Assembly (NCBI GenBank): GCA_016839385.1
Contig: JAEOUK010000319.1
Span: 1-12,186 of the forward strand
Length of the DNA: 12,186 nucleotides
Origin: Promethearchaeota archaeon
GTDB taxonomy: Archaea > Asgardarchaeota > Lokiarchaeia > Sigynarchaeales > MK-D1
Reading direction: 5' to 3'
In this document: positions 1 through 6,268 of the stretch, piece after piece
How positions within the stretch are numbered: the stretch's first letter is position 1
Layout of the letters: each line of letters begins with the position of its first letter
Made by a program: the position numbers and the translations under genes
The notes under the pieces: model-generated
Databases searched by the model: none
Seen by the model: only the letters and a program-made list of their open reading frames with translations
What the model was told of the DNA's origin: nothing

Positions 1-1560
1 AGTTGCATATTTGGGTTTGAAATTGATCCACTACTGGTCAAGTTATGCAAATATCGATTGCTATTATGGACCTTAATCCCATTATTTACTATAAAGTCAA
101 TTTCTTATGTAGAAGTTGAAAAATTATTCGAAAAATTTGAATGCAACATCGAACAGAGAAATTTCTTAGAGCCCATTGAAAAAAAACAAGTATTTGATGT
201 GATTCTATGCAATCCACCATATAATGCAAAAATGACAGAAGAAAATCAAAGACGGATTAGAACACTATTTCCATCCATAATCAATAACTCTGCAGCATTT
301 TTCTATTTATTGTGTGAATCTCTTGTTAAGAAGGGAGGTAAGCTTGGATTTATACTCCCAAAATCCTTGATGTATAGCAAAAGATGGAGAGAATTAAAAA
401 ATCATATTTTACCTGATTTAGTTGCACTTTTTGATATAAGTAAAGCATTTAAAGAAGTGAAATTGGAGGAAGTAATCACAATTTCCAGTAATAATTTTGG
501 AGAAAATTACTATTTCACTCAGAATGAAAATGGTTCGCAAATTAAGGTAGAGAAAAAAATTGTTCTAGGGGAAAATTCCTTGATTCTTGATTTGACTGAG
601 GATGAATATATTTTGCTTCAAAAGTTAAAAAAAATCTCTCATAAGCTTGGAGATTTTGTTAAGGCACATCGAGGTTTAAATATTCAAAAAATAGCAACTC
701 CTTTTACAAATGATTTAGAAGATAGAATACTTTGTCTTGAAGGAAGACAATTAAAACAATTTTATCTACTTCCCATTAATCGTGTGATAAGGAATAAGAA
801 TAAATCTAAGAAAATAATGAACTTTGAAAGAGGTGTGATCCTTGGACAGTTAGCAAACGCCCACGTACAAAATCCAAAACCTCATTACAAGTTAGCCTTT
901 TGTATTTCCCCTAAATCCCAAAATTTCATAAGTTTTGACACTGTAATCAATATTTCAAGAAAACTCAAGGAAGAATTTCCTAATTATTTTTATCCATTCG
1001 TAATCTGCTATCTAAATTCGAATTTATTTGCTTGGTATCTGTATAAAATTGTTTACGCAGGTGCAGTCCGCTCCACTCGTCTTGATTATGAGTATTTAAA
1101 ACAAGTCCCATTCATTCCACCTACTGGTATTAATCATAATCTGCTTGTTTTATGGCATTTCTTAGCAAAATCTTTAGAATATTTAGCTTATGGTCAATTT
1201 TATAAAGAGTATAGTTCCAAAAAATTTAATCACATTCAAGATCGACTGAAATTGATAATGAATATCGCAATTTTCATGTTGTATATATTAAAAGATGAAT
1301 TAGAAAATTCGATAGATTCTATTACAGTAAACTGGCAAGATTTGAAACTTATAACTAAAAAAATTGATACTATTTTAGATTCGAACTTAGAATTGATGGT
1401 AAGTAGAAAAATAAATAGAATTGAGAAGGATTTTGAGATAAATAAGAATAAAATCGACAAAATCTCTCAAACACTATGGGATGATGTATTCTATTATCTT
1501 TGGAAAAAGGTTAAAAAAATTGTAGAATGGGAACTCATCAATTTCATGGAATATTCCTAA
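1..1560 (+). CDS. N6-adenine DNA methyltransferase, TaqI-like C-terminal part (5' truncated by window)
   Basis: The frame is open from base 1, so the gene starts before the window; the TTG at 58 lies inside the conserved fold and is not a real start. About 519 residues are visible. The FGFEIDP segment (residues 4-10) fits the acidic loop after motif I that contacts S-adenosylmethionine. NPPY (residues 71-74, bases 211-222) is catalytic motif IV of N6-adenine methyltransferases, followed by a KGGKLGFILP-type strand. From about residue 215 the protein resembles a TaqI-type target-recognition domain (LGDFVKAHRGLNI, then STRLDYEYLKQVPF near residue 358). The last ~120 residues are charged and helical. 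The role is DNA adenine methylation, as an orphan enzyme or part of a restriction-modification or type IIG system. No restriction enzyme is visible downstream; the missing N-terminus could hold a nuclease. The stop overlaps the stop of the convergent neighbour. Confidence 0.86.
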   Translation, partial: SCIFGFEIDPLLVKLCKYRLLLWTLIPLFTIKSISYVEVEKLFEKFECNIEQRNFLEPIEKKQVFDVILCNPPYNAKMTEENQRRIRTLFPSIINNSAAFFYLLCESLVKKGGKLGFILPKSLMYSKRWRELKNHILPDLVALFDISKAFKEVKLEEVITISSNNFGENYYFTQNENGSQIKVEKKIVLGENSLILDLTEDEYILLQKLKKISHKLGDFVKAHRGLNIQKIATPFTNDLEDRILCLEGRQLKQFYLLPINRVIRNKNKSKKIMNFERGVILGQLANAHVQNPKPHYKLAFCISPKSQNFISFDTVINISRKLKEEFPNYFYPFVICYLNSNLFAWYLYKIVYAGAVRSTRLDYEYLKQVPFIPPTGINHNLLVLWHFLAKSLEYLAYGQFYKEYSSKKFNHIQDRLKLIMNIAIFMLYILKDELENSIDSITVNWQDLKLITKKIDTILDSNLELMVSRKINRIEKDFEINKNKIDKISQTLWDDVFYYLWKKVKKIVEWELINFMEYS

Positions 1561-1895
1561 GATTTATCCTCAGGACGTCGTTCTGGAATGTAACCCGGAA
1601 TTTTTGCACTTCTTGCAAATTCTTTCGTTATATATAAACCACAATAACAATGTCCATACTGTTTTTGATCAGGGACACAGTATTTACACGGACATATTAT
1701 ATCTTCATCGTTTTCTTTCTTACCTGAAGCATCCCGGCATGGGCAGGAGTAGTATCCATATCTATTCCAGTTTACTGATAATCCCTCATAGAGCATCTTT
1801 AAGAAACTATCATCAGGATGTAATTTCCATCCTTGTTTTTTTGCTACCATTGTCGCGAATTTTTCCGCGTCTGTAACTGACTTCTTTGTGGTCAT
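1557..1895 (-). CDS. Ferredoxin:thioredoxin reductase catalytic (beta) subunit family protein
   Basis: This small protein of 112 residues matches the catalytic chain of ferredoxin:thioredoxin reductase, an iron-sulfur enzyme that passes electrons from ferredoxin to a disulfide on a thioredoxin-like partner. Cysteines occur as CPC (51-53), CPC (68-70), C73 and CYC (83-85), the family arrangement that supplies a 4Fe-4S cluster and the redox-active disulfide. The canonical plant and cyanobacterial enzyme has CHC at the last pair, with a histidine implicated in catalysis; here tyrosine takes that place. No variable (alpha) chain is seen nearby, as is usual for archaeal homologues. The gene follows the glutaredoxin gene on the same strand after a 39-nt gap, and glutaredoxin is a plausible partner. 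A TATA-like box lies about 34 nt before the ATG and no Shine-Dalgarno sequence is visible, so a very short leader is likely. Its stop interlocks with that of the methyltransferase gene. Confidence 0.9.
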   Translation of the reverse strand: MTTKKSVTDAEKFATMVAKKQGWKLHPDDSFLKMLYEGLSVNWNRYGYYSCPCRDASGKKENDEDIICPCKYCVPDQKQYGHCYCGLYITKEFARSAKIPGYIPERRPEDKS

Positions 1896-1925
1896 AATTA
1901 TCAGTTAGAAATAGGAAAGGGTTGG

Positions 1926-1933
1926 TTATATAT
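1926..1933 (-). promoter_or_regulatory. TATA-like box of the reductase gene
   Basis: On the minus strand this reads ATATATAA, inside an A/T-rich run that overlaps the end of the glutaredoxin gene. Its centre is about 34 nt upstream of the ATG at 1895. With the usual archaeal spacing of about 26 nt to the transcription start, the leader would be only about 8 nt long. The reductase may thus have its own promoter besides any read-through from the glutaredoxin gene. Confidence 0.5.
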
Positions 1934-1934
1934 T

Positions 1935-2249
1935 TTAAAGTCCTAAAGTCTGCTTCCAATCCTCTTCAACAAATCCAACAAGAACATCCTTTTCGTTTAT
2001 AACACAATAGGGAAACACAACGCGTTTTTCGTATTTATTCTGTAATTGTTCTTTAAGTTCTTGTTTTGTTTCATATGGAAGTTTATCTACATAGATGTAT
2101 TTGAATTTGCAGTCCGAATCCCGCAAAAATTGGAGGGCACGTCTGCAAAAACCACACGTAGAAAGCGCATACACACAAATATCCTTTCCAATATCCTTAG
2201 AACCCTCTGCTGTATAGTTTAATGTATTTAGGTCAACTGTTTCTGACAT
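1935..2249 (-). CDS. Glutaredoxin-like thiol-disulfide protein (CGFC)
   Basis: The protein has a thioredoxin fold: a first strand (ICVYALSTCGFC), the redox motif CGFC at residues 32-35 and a VFPYCVI segment whose Pro80 fits the conserved cis-proline next to the active site. About 104 residues is normal for a glutaredoxin. I chose the ATG at 2249 over the in-frame ATGs at 2273 and 2261. A TATA-like box (2273-2281) overlaps the 2273 ATG, and a start 26-28 nt downstream of the box gives a leaderless or nearly leaderless message beginning at 2249. The first eight residues of the long form (MLFRMIQL) also look unlike a family N-terminus. It lies just upstream of the ferredoxin:thioredoxin reductase gene on the same strand. 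I infer that the reductase reduces this protein, which then reduces cellular disulfides. A glutaredoxin-like NrdH role in ribonucleotide reduction is an alternative. Confidence 0.87.
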   Translation of the reverse strand: MSETVDLNTLNYTAEGSKDIGKDICVYALSTCGFCRRALQFLRDSDCKFKYIYVDKLPYETKQELKEQLQNKYEKRVVFPYCVINEKDVLVGFVEEDWKQTLGL

Positions 2250-2272
2250 AAGCTGAATCATTCTAAATAGCA

Positions 2273-2281
2273 TTTAAATAT
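2273..2281 (-). promoter_or_regulatory. TATA-like box of the glutaredoxin gene
   Basis: On the minus strand the bases read AATATTTAA. The centre is about 28 nt upstream of the ATG at 2249, the spacing expected for an archaeal core promoter feeding a leaderless message. The position argues against the ATG at 2273 as the translation start, because that codon lies at the edge of the box. Confidence 0.5.
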
Positions 2282-2317
2282 TAGTCAAATCAAAAAAAAA
2301 CGAATTTGCGGAGATAT

Positions 2318-2327
2318 CTTATATAAA
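2318..2327 (+). promoter_or_regulatory. TATA-like box in the divergent spacer
   Basis: The stretch CTTATATAAA, preceded by purines (GCGGAGA), is the best plus-strand TATA match in the spacer between the divergent redox genes. Transcription would start near 2349 and give the CSKC gene a leader of about 100 nt. A weaker match, AATACTTAA near 2413-2421, would give a leader of about 8 nt, closer to the pattern of the neighbouring genes. I cannot decide between them from sequence alone. Confidence 0.35.
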
Positions 2328-2450
2328 ACAGTTAATGAGCGATAAGTGGTTAAGAGATATTACCAAATTTTCAAAGGGAAAAACATGGGTCAATTATAAA
2401 TTCGTAAATAGGAATACTTAAGATGTTTTTTAAATTTGAATGAAACAATT

Positions 2451-2735
2451 ATGAAAAAATTCAGTGTCATAACAAAAGAGCATTGTTCCAAATGTGTTGA
2501 TCTAAAAAGTTGGTTAAAGGAACAAAACATAAAATTCGAGGAATGGTCGGTAGAAGACAAGGTTGTAGTTGATAAATTGCTCCACAATGAAGAATTCATC
2601 GAAACATTCTGCGACATAGAAGGTTGCACTGTTTATACACCTGTTATTCATGTTGATGGAAAATTCTATTTTAAAGAGCTTTTTGGAATTGATGGTCTTC
2701 GAAAGCAATACATCAAAAAAATACTTGAATTGTAA
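2451..2735 (+). CDS. Small thioredoxin/glutaredoxin-fold protein (CSKC)
   Basis: This 94-residue protein shows the layout of a small thioredoxin-fold oxidoreductase: a first strand (KKFSVITKEHC), the CxxC motif CSKC at residues 12-15, a helix (DLKSWLKEQNI), a second strand, and a TPVIHVDGK segment whose Pro64 fits the cis-proline before strand 3. It ends in a helix, as in glutaredoxins. Two further cysteines at 54 and 59 are not part of the usual motif and might form a second disulfide or a metal site. I chose the ATG at 2451; the TTG at 2436 only adds five residues before the first strand. No Shine-Dalgarno sequence is visible. The gene is divergent from the glutaredoxin and reductase pair, so it may be a further client or carrier of the same ferredoxin-linked system. 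Its exact substrate is unknown. Confidence 0.75.
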   Translation: MKKFSVITKEHCSKCVDLKSWLKEQNIKFEEWSVEDKVVVDKLLHNEEFIETFCDIEGCTVYTPVIHVDGKFYFKELFGIDGLRKQYIKKILEL

Positions 2736-2805
2736 ATTAATTTAAAACAAACTAGGGCGACATTATACGCTTCTACTTTTTTTGCACCTTAACCTTACAA
2801 GAATT

Positions 2806-2863
2806 GTTAAATATTCAAGAGTATCACTACCTAGTGTTAAGACCATTATAGGTGAATTTGTTG
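2806..2863 (+). promoter_or_regulatory. Kinase promoter and ribosome binding site
   Basis: GTTAAATATTC at 2806-2816 is a TATA-like box that would place transcription near 2837. A short inverted repeat, CACTA-CC-TAGTG at 2825-2836, sits at that point and could be a protein site or chance. AGGTGA at 2850-2855 matches the archaeal anti-Shine-Dalgarno sequence. It overlaps the GTG at 2852 but lies 5 nt before the TTG at 2861, which argues for TTG as the true start. Confidence 0.45.
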
Positions 2864-4402
2864 TCTGAAAAAAAATATATATTAGGCATTGATTCAGGAT
2901 CAACTGGAATTCGAGCAATACTTTTCGATAAGGAAGCTAAAATTATAGCCCGTCATTATGAAAAAACCAATCCATTACATCCCGAAGAAGGTGCAATTGA
3001 AGATGATCCAAAAGCACTGTGGAATGCATTATTGAGTGTAGTTAAAAATGTATTTGATCAAGGATATTCTACAAAAGATGTTGCAGCAATTGGAATTAGC
3101 AACCAGAGAGGTTCTTTTTGTCTATGGGAAAAGAAATCGGGAAAACCTGTTACAAATTTCATAAGTTGGGCTGATATTCGGGCTGCAAAAACTGCAGAAA
3201 CCATGAATAAAAGCGGCAAATGGCGATTTTTAAAAGGAATGGCTAAATTTGTTGGTTCTATAAGTAACAGTGTAATGATGAAGACCACATCAATGTTCCA
3301 GTTTGAACCTGCCCAAGCGACTGTTAGGTTGAATTGGTTACTTCAGAAGCGTCCAGAACTTCGAGAACGAATTAAAAATGGAGAAATCATTTTTGGTACA
3401 TTAGATACGTGGTTTATATATAATTTAACTGGTGGGAAAGCACATGTCACAGATTTCACGAATGCTACAAGTACAGGATTATTTAATCCATTTGATCTAG
3501 AATGGAATTCCATTTATTGTAATATGTTTAAATTACCAATGGAAGGATTTCCTAAAGTAATGGAAACTAATGCACTATTTGGTGTTACGGATAAGAAATT
3601 ATTTGGAGAAGAAATACCGATTCATGGAGCTGGAGGAGATCAACAGTGTGCACTTTTCGGACAACAATGTTTTGAACCCGGAGATGTGAAAGTATCTCAA
3701 GGTTCTGGTATTTTTGTAGATTTTACAGTTGGAAACAAGCCAAAATTATCTAAACGTGGTTTATATCCTTTAATTGCTTGGCACATGGAAGGTATAGCTA
3801 CATATTTACTAGAGGGTCAAGTTGCTACTGCCGGTACATTAATTGATTGGCTTGGTGAGGGAATTGGGTTATCAGATACACCCAAAGCATTGAACGATTT
3901 CGCCGCTCAGACTGAAGATACAGAAGGTGTAATTTTTGTTCCGACCCCAGCAGGAATACGGTTTCCTTTCTTCGATTTCAGTACCCGGGCTGCAATTTTT
4001 GGATTATCCCTAACAACACATCGAAAACATCTGGCACGAGCAGTATTAGAGGGATTAGCGTTGCGAGTATATGATATTATAAAAGGAATAGAACAAGATA
4101 CGAAGACTTCAATTAAAAGCATTAAAGTAGATGGTGGGGTAAGTCAATCAGATATTCAACTACAAGCAATGGCGGATTTTGCTAACATTACTGTAAAAAG
4201 AGCACCAGAGGCGGATATGACAGCAACAGGAGCTGCATTTTTTGCTGGATTGGGTGTAGGATTCTGGAAGGATAAGGAAGAACTAAAGCAATTGAAATTA
4301 GGCTACACTGAATTTATTCCAAAAATGGATCCAGAAGTTAGAAAACAAAAATTAAAACGCTGGAATAACGCTGTAAGTGCAATTCGAATGATAAATAAGT
4401 AA
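2852..4402 (+). CDS. FGGY-family carbohydrate kinase, glycerol-kinase-like branch
   Basis: FGGY kinases transfer phosphate from ATP to a sugar or polyol in the cytoplasm. The 516-residue length and motifs fit: LGIDSGSTGIRAILFD (residues 11-26) is the N-terminal phosphate loop, GTLDTW (182-187) and FEPGDVKVSQGSG (274-286) are characteristic of the glycerol-kinase branch, Asp263 in GGDQQ is the expected catalytic base, and VDGGVSQSD (426-434) plus ATGAAFFAG (458-466) form the nucleotide site. Compared with E. coli GlpK, the arginine (Arg86), tryptophan (Trp106), aspartate (Asp263) and a phenylalanine (Phe288) of the glycerol site appear kept. GlpK Glu84 aligns with Gly87 and GlpK Tyr135 with Ala154. 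The substrate is therefore probably not simply glycerol; a larger polyol or sugar is possible. The start is unresolved: GTG at 2852 is recorded, but TTG at 2861 has the better Shine-Dalgarno spacing and gives MSEKKYILGIDSG. It lies upstream of the ABC importer in the same direction, but a terminator separates them. Confidence 0.88.
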   Translation: MNLLSEKKYILGIDSGSTGIRAILFDKEAKIIARHYEKTNPLHPEEGAIEDDPKALWNALLSVVKNVFDQGYSTKDVAAIGISNQRGSFCLWEKKSGKPVTNFISWADIRAAKTAETMNKSGKWRFLKGMAKFVGSISNSVMMKTTSMFQFEPAQATVRLNWLLQKRPELRERIKNGEIIFGTLDTWFIYNLTGGKAHVTDFTNATSTGLFNPFDLEWNSIYCNMFKLPMEGFPKVMETNALFGVTDKKLFGEEIPIHGAGGDQQCALFGQQCFEPGDVKVSQGSGIFVDFTVGNKPKLSKRGLYPLIAWHMEGIATYLLEGQVATAGTLIDWLGEGIGLSDTPKALNDFAAQTEDTEGVIFVPTPAGIRFPFFDFSTRAAIFGLSLTTHRKHLARAVLEGLALRVYDIIKGIEQDTKTSIKSIKVDGGVSQSDIQLQAMADFANITVKRAPEADMTATGAAFFAGLGVGFWKDKEELKQLKLGYTEFIPKMDPEVRKQKLKRWNNAVSAIRMINK

Positions 4403-4445
4403 AGATACAAGAAAACTTGTGTAAATCTGATTTAATTAATCTCAG

Positions 4446-4460
4446 TTTTTTATTTTTTTT
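4446..4460 (+). terminator. Poly-T terminator after the kinase gene
   Basis: Six T, one A and eight T follow the kinase stop by about 44 nt. T-rich tracts on the coding strand are the main intrinsic termination signal for archaeal RNA polymerase. A small hairpin candidate (ACAAG-AAAA-CTTGT) precedes it near 4407-4420. Kinase transcription probably ends here, so the importer genes need their own promoter. Confidence 0.6.
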
Positions 4461-4734
4461 AATAATAAATAGAACAGTCTCTCGAAGGTGTCCTATTTTA
4501 CTCTAATTTCCCATAAAAAACCCACAAATAGTACATTTGGTTACTGTATATGAAATTATTGTCCGATTTTTGAAATTTGACTTAAATACATTGATTTTTT
4601 ATTCGCTAGAATGAAGATTTCTAAGTTTTTACTAGCTTAATTAGTTCGAGACTTTCAATGTTTAAACAAGTACTTTAAATTCTTCTGATCCTCAGATCTG
4701 TTGTATTAACAATTGGATTAGTAAATCTCGATCC

Positions 4735-4760
4735 AATAGTTAATCAATTAATTAACTATT
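4735..4760. promoter_or_regulatory. 10-bp perfect inverted repeat, candidate operator of the importer
   Basis: AATAGTTAAT (4735-4744) and its exact reverse complement ATTAACTATT (4751-4760) flank a 6-base spacer. The repeat ends three bases before the GTG at 4764 and nine before the ATG at 4770, where a transcription start or core promoter would be expected. Half-site spacing of about 16 bp centre to centre suits a dimeric winged-helix regulator. The base composition is very AT-rich, so chance is not excluded. The regulator itself is not in the window. Confidence 0.45.
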
Positions 4761-4769
4761 AAAGTGAAT

Positions 4770-6206
4770 ATGATGAGAAAACGAACTTTTTTACTTGTGT
4801 CACTTCTTTTACTGTTTTCCGCTAGTATGCCCTTTGTTTATACTGCAATGGCTGAAACACCAAAAGCTTCAGAAGCGGTGATAATCAAATTCTGGTACAC
4901 TGAGGGAACAGCAGAAGAACCAGTACTGTTTGACAAAATTACTTGGTTCATGCAAGAATATCCTGACATAGATGTTGTAGCTCAATCACAAGATTTCTTT
5001 GGAATAGGAGATGCCTATAGACAAGCATTTATCGCGGGAGAAGATCCAGACATCGTACGTGCTGGACGAGACAATATTCCTGATTTTGCCGAAGACGGGC
5101 TAATTCTTCCCGTTACTGACCATTTCGATAACCTTTCGGACTTCTTAGAACCTTCCATTGCTTTAATGACCTATAAAGGAGAAATCTGGGGAATGCCGCA
5201 ATTAGTTGACAGCCAAATCATGATGTACAACAAAGACTTATTCGGAAAAGCTTCAATAACACTTCCAACTTTAGAAGATGCATGGGACTGGACAGAATTT
5301 AACACAAATATAGCATTGTTGAATGCAACAGTTGCAGATGGTGTAACTGAGACATATGCAACCTCTTTAGCAGGACCTTTCTTCAGTGTTCAACCATACT
5401 ATTATGGTAAAAGTGCAGAATTCTTTACAGATTTCAATTATACAATTCCAAACATTGCTATTAATAGTACAGCATCACGTACTGCTTTAACAGAACTGTT
5501 TGATTTAATTGATGGTGATTATACACCTCCGTGGGCGGAACAAGGATGGGCTAACTTTGTTGGTGACTTCGGTCGAGGTGAAGTTGCTATGATTGCTACA
5601 GGTCCATGGCAAGTAACTGATCTAATCACAAACCACGTACAGTTCAATGGAACTGAGCATGGTCCAAGCAACCTAGGTTTCATGCAAATGCCCAATGATG
5701 GTGAGAGTGGTGTGTTAATTGGAGGTCAATATTATGCAATGTCATCCCATCTTACAGTGGATTCCGCAGAATACAATGCTACTGTTACCTTTATGCAATG
5801 GTTAACTTCTCACAATATGCAAGCTTATTCTGCAATTGAAAATACACATGCACCATCTCGAAAAAGTGTGATGTTAAATGCAACTGTTATAGCAGCTCCT
5901 ACCTTCGAATACATTGAGCCTTTCTATGAACAAGCTAAAGCAGCTAAGTTGTTAGATCCTCATCCATTATATGGTCAGTTTGAAAGTACATTCGGGGATA
6001 ACATTGGTCCATATCTCTCTGGTACAGTAACATTAGATGAACTAATCACTGATACTACATTAGAATGGATTGATCTATTAACACCAGAAGCTCCACCACC
6101 AGAACCACCTAAGATTCCTGGATTCACTATTCCTGCATTAATAGGTGCCTTAGTTTTGGGTGTAGTTGTTGTCGTGTTTGTCAGCTTGAAAAAGAAGAAA
6201 AACTAA
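4770..6206 (+). CDS. CUT1-type sugar ABC transporter substrate-binding protein, C-terminally membrane-anchored
   Basis: This protein binds a carbohydrate-type ligand outside the cell and delivers it to the permeases encoded next. Numbered from the ATG at 4770 (478 residues), residues 1-28 form a signal peptide: MMRKR, a hydrophobic core and a likely cleavage after TAMA. There is no lipobox cysteine. The body resembles family 1 solute-binding proteins: IIKFWYTEG strand near the mature N-terminus, an AGEDPDIVRAG segment, GEIWGMPQ followed by MMYNKDLF, and GPW at 278-280. Near the end come a proline-rich stalk (PPPEPP), IPGF at 449-452, a helix of about 20 residues rich in valine and leucine, and a KKKK tail. 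This is a stop-transfer anchor that would keep the protein on the outer face of the membrane. About seven NxS/T sequons suggest possible N-glycosylation. GTG 4764 and ATG 4773 are alternative starts. No close Shine-Dalgarno sequence is seen. The ligand cannot be named from sequence. Confidence 0.92.
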   Translation: MMRKRTFLLVSLLLLFSASMPFVYTAMAETPKASEAVIIKFWYTEGTAEEPVLFDKITWFMQEYPDIDVVAQSQDFFGIGDAYRQAFIAGEDPDIVRAGRDNIPDFAEDGLILPVTDHFDNLSDFLEPSIALMTYKGEIWGMPQLVDSQIMMYNKDLFGKASITLPTLEDAWDWTEFNTNIALLNATVADGVTETYATSLAGPFFSVQPYYYGKSAEFFTDFNYTIPNIAINSTASRTALTELFDLIDGDYTPPWAEQGWANFVGDFGRGEVAMIATGPWQVTDLITNHVQFNGTEHGPSNLGFMQMPNDGESGVLIGGQYYAMSSHLTVDSAEYNATVTFMQWLTSHNMQAYSAIENTHAPSRKSVMLNATVIAAPTFEYIEPFYEQAKAAKLLDPHPLYGQFESTFGDNIGPYLSGTVTLDELITDTTLEWIDLLTPEAPPPEPPKIPGFTIPALIGALVLGVVVVVFVSLKKKKN

Positions 6207-6219
6207 ACAACAAACTTTA

Positions 6220-6232
6220 TTTTTTTTTTTTT
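6220..6232 (+). terminator. 13-T tract between binding-protein and permease genes
   Basis: An uninterrupted run of 13 T follows the binding-protein stop by 13 nt. Poly-T on the coding strand weakens the archaeal elongation complex. Here it probably ends part of the transcription, which would give more binding protein than permease, a common need in ABC importers. Some read-through or a weak promoter in the next 30 nt must feed the permease genes. Confidence 0.5.
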
Positions 6233-6255
6233 ACATTTGCATATCAAAAATTCTT

Positions 6256-6260
6256 GAGGT
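6256..6260 (+). promoter_or_regulatory. Shine-Dalgarno site of the MalF-like gene
   Basis: GAGGT lies 8 nt before the ATG at 6269. The TTG at 6254 would put this site inside the coding region, so the ATG at 6269 is taken as the start. Confidence 0.65.
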
Positions 6261-6268
6261 ACCTATTA

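Larger units (their letters stand above)
4403..4769. other. Intergenic spacer between kinase and binding-protein genes
   Basis: This 367-nt spacer has no convincing protein-coding gene. It holds the kinase terminator (4446-4460), a TATA-like box CTTAAATAC near 4581-4589 whose predicted start falls on an ATG at 4611 that opens a 9-codon reading frame (MKISKFLLA, stop at 4640), a further TATA-like stretch near 4671-4684, the 8-base palindrome CAGATCTG near 4694, and a perfect 10-bp inverted repeat directly before the binding-protein gene. The region is long enough for a regulated promoter and a leader RNA. I recognised no known riboswitch or non-coding RNA. Confidence 0.5.

Noticed and set aside
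58..60. TTG as the start of the methyltransferase
   Set aside because: The frame is open back to base 1 and encodes the FGFEIDP segment expected before NPPY, so the gene begins upstream of the window.
1604..1876. 90-codon plus-strand frame opposite the reductase gene
   Set aside because: It is the antisense of a clearly conserved cysteine-motif protein, with no recognisable features of its own.
2262..2273. Upstream ATGs at 2273 and 2261 for the glutaredoxin
   Set aside because: The first overlaps the TATA-like box. The second is possible but less well spaced than 2249, and the extra residues have no family match.
2825..2836. CACTA-CC-TAGTG repeat as an operator shared with the importer
   Set aside because: It is short and unlike the AATAGTTAAT repeat before the binding-protein gene, so no common regulator site can be claimed.
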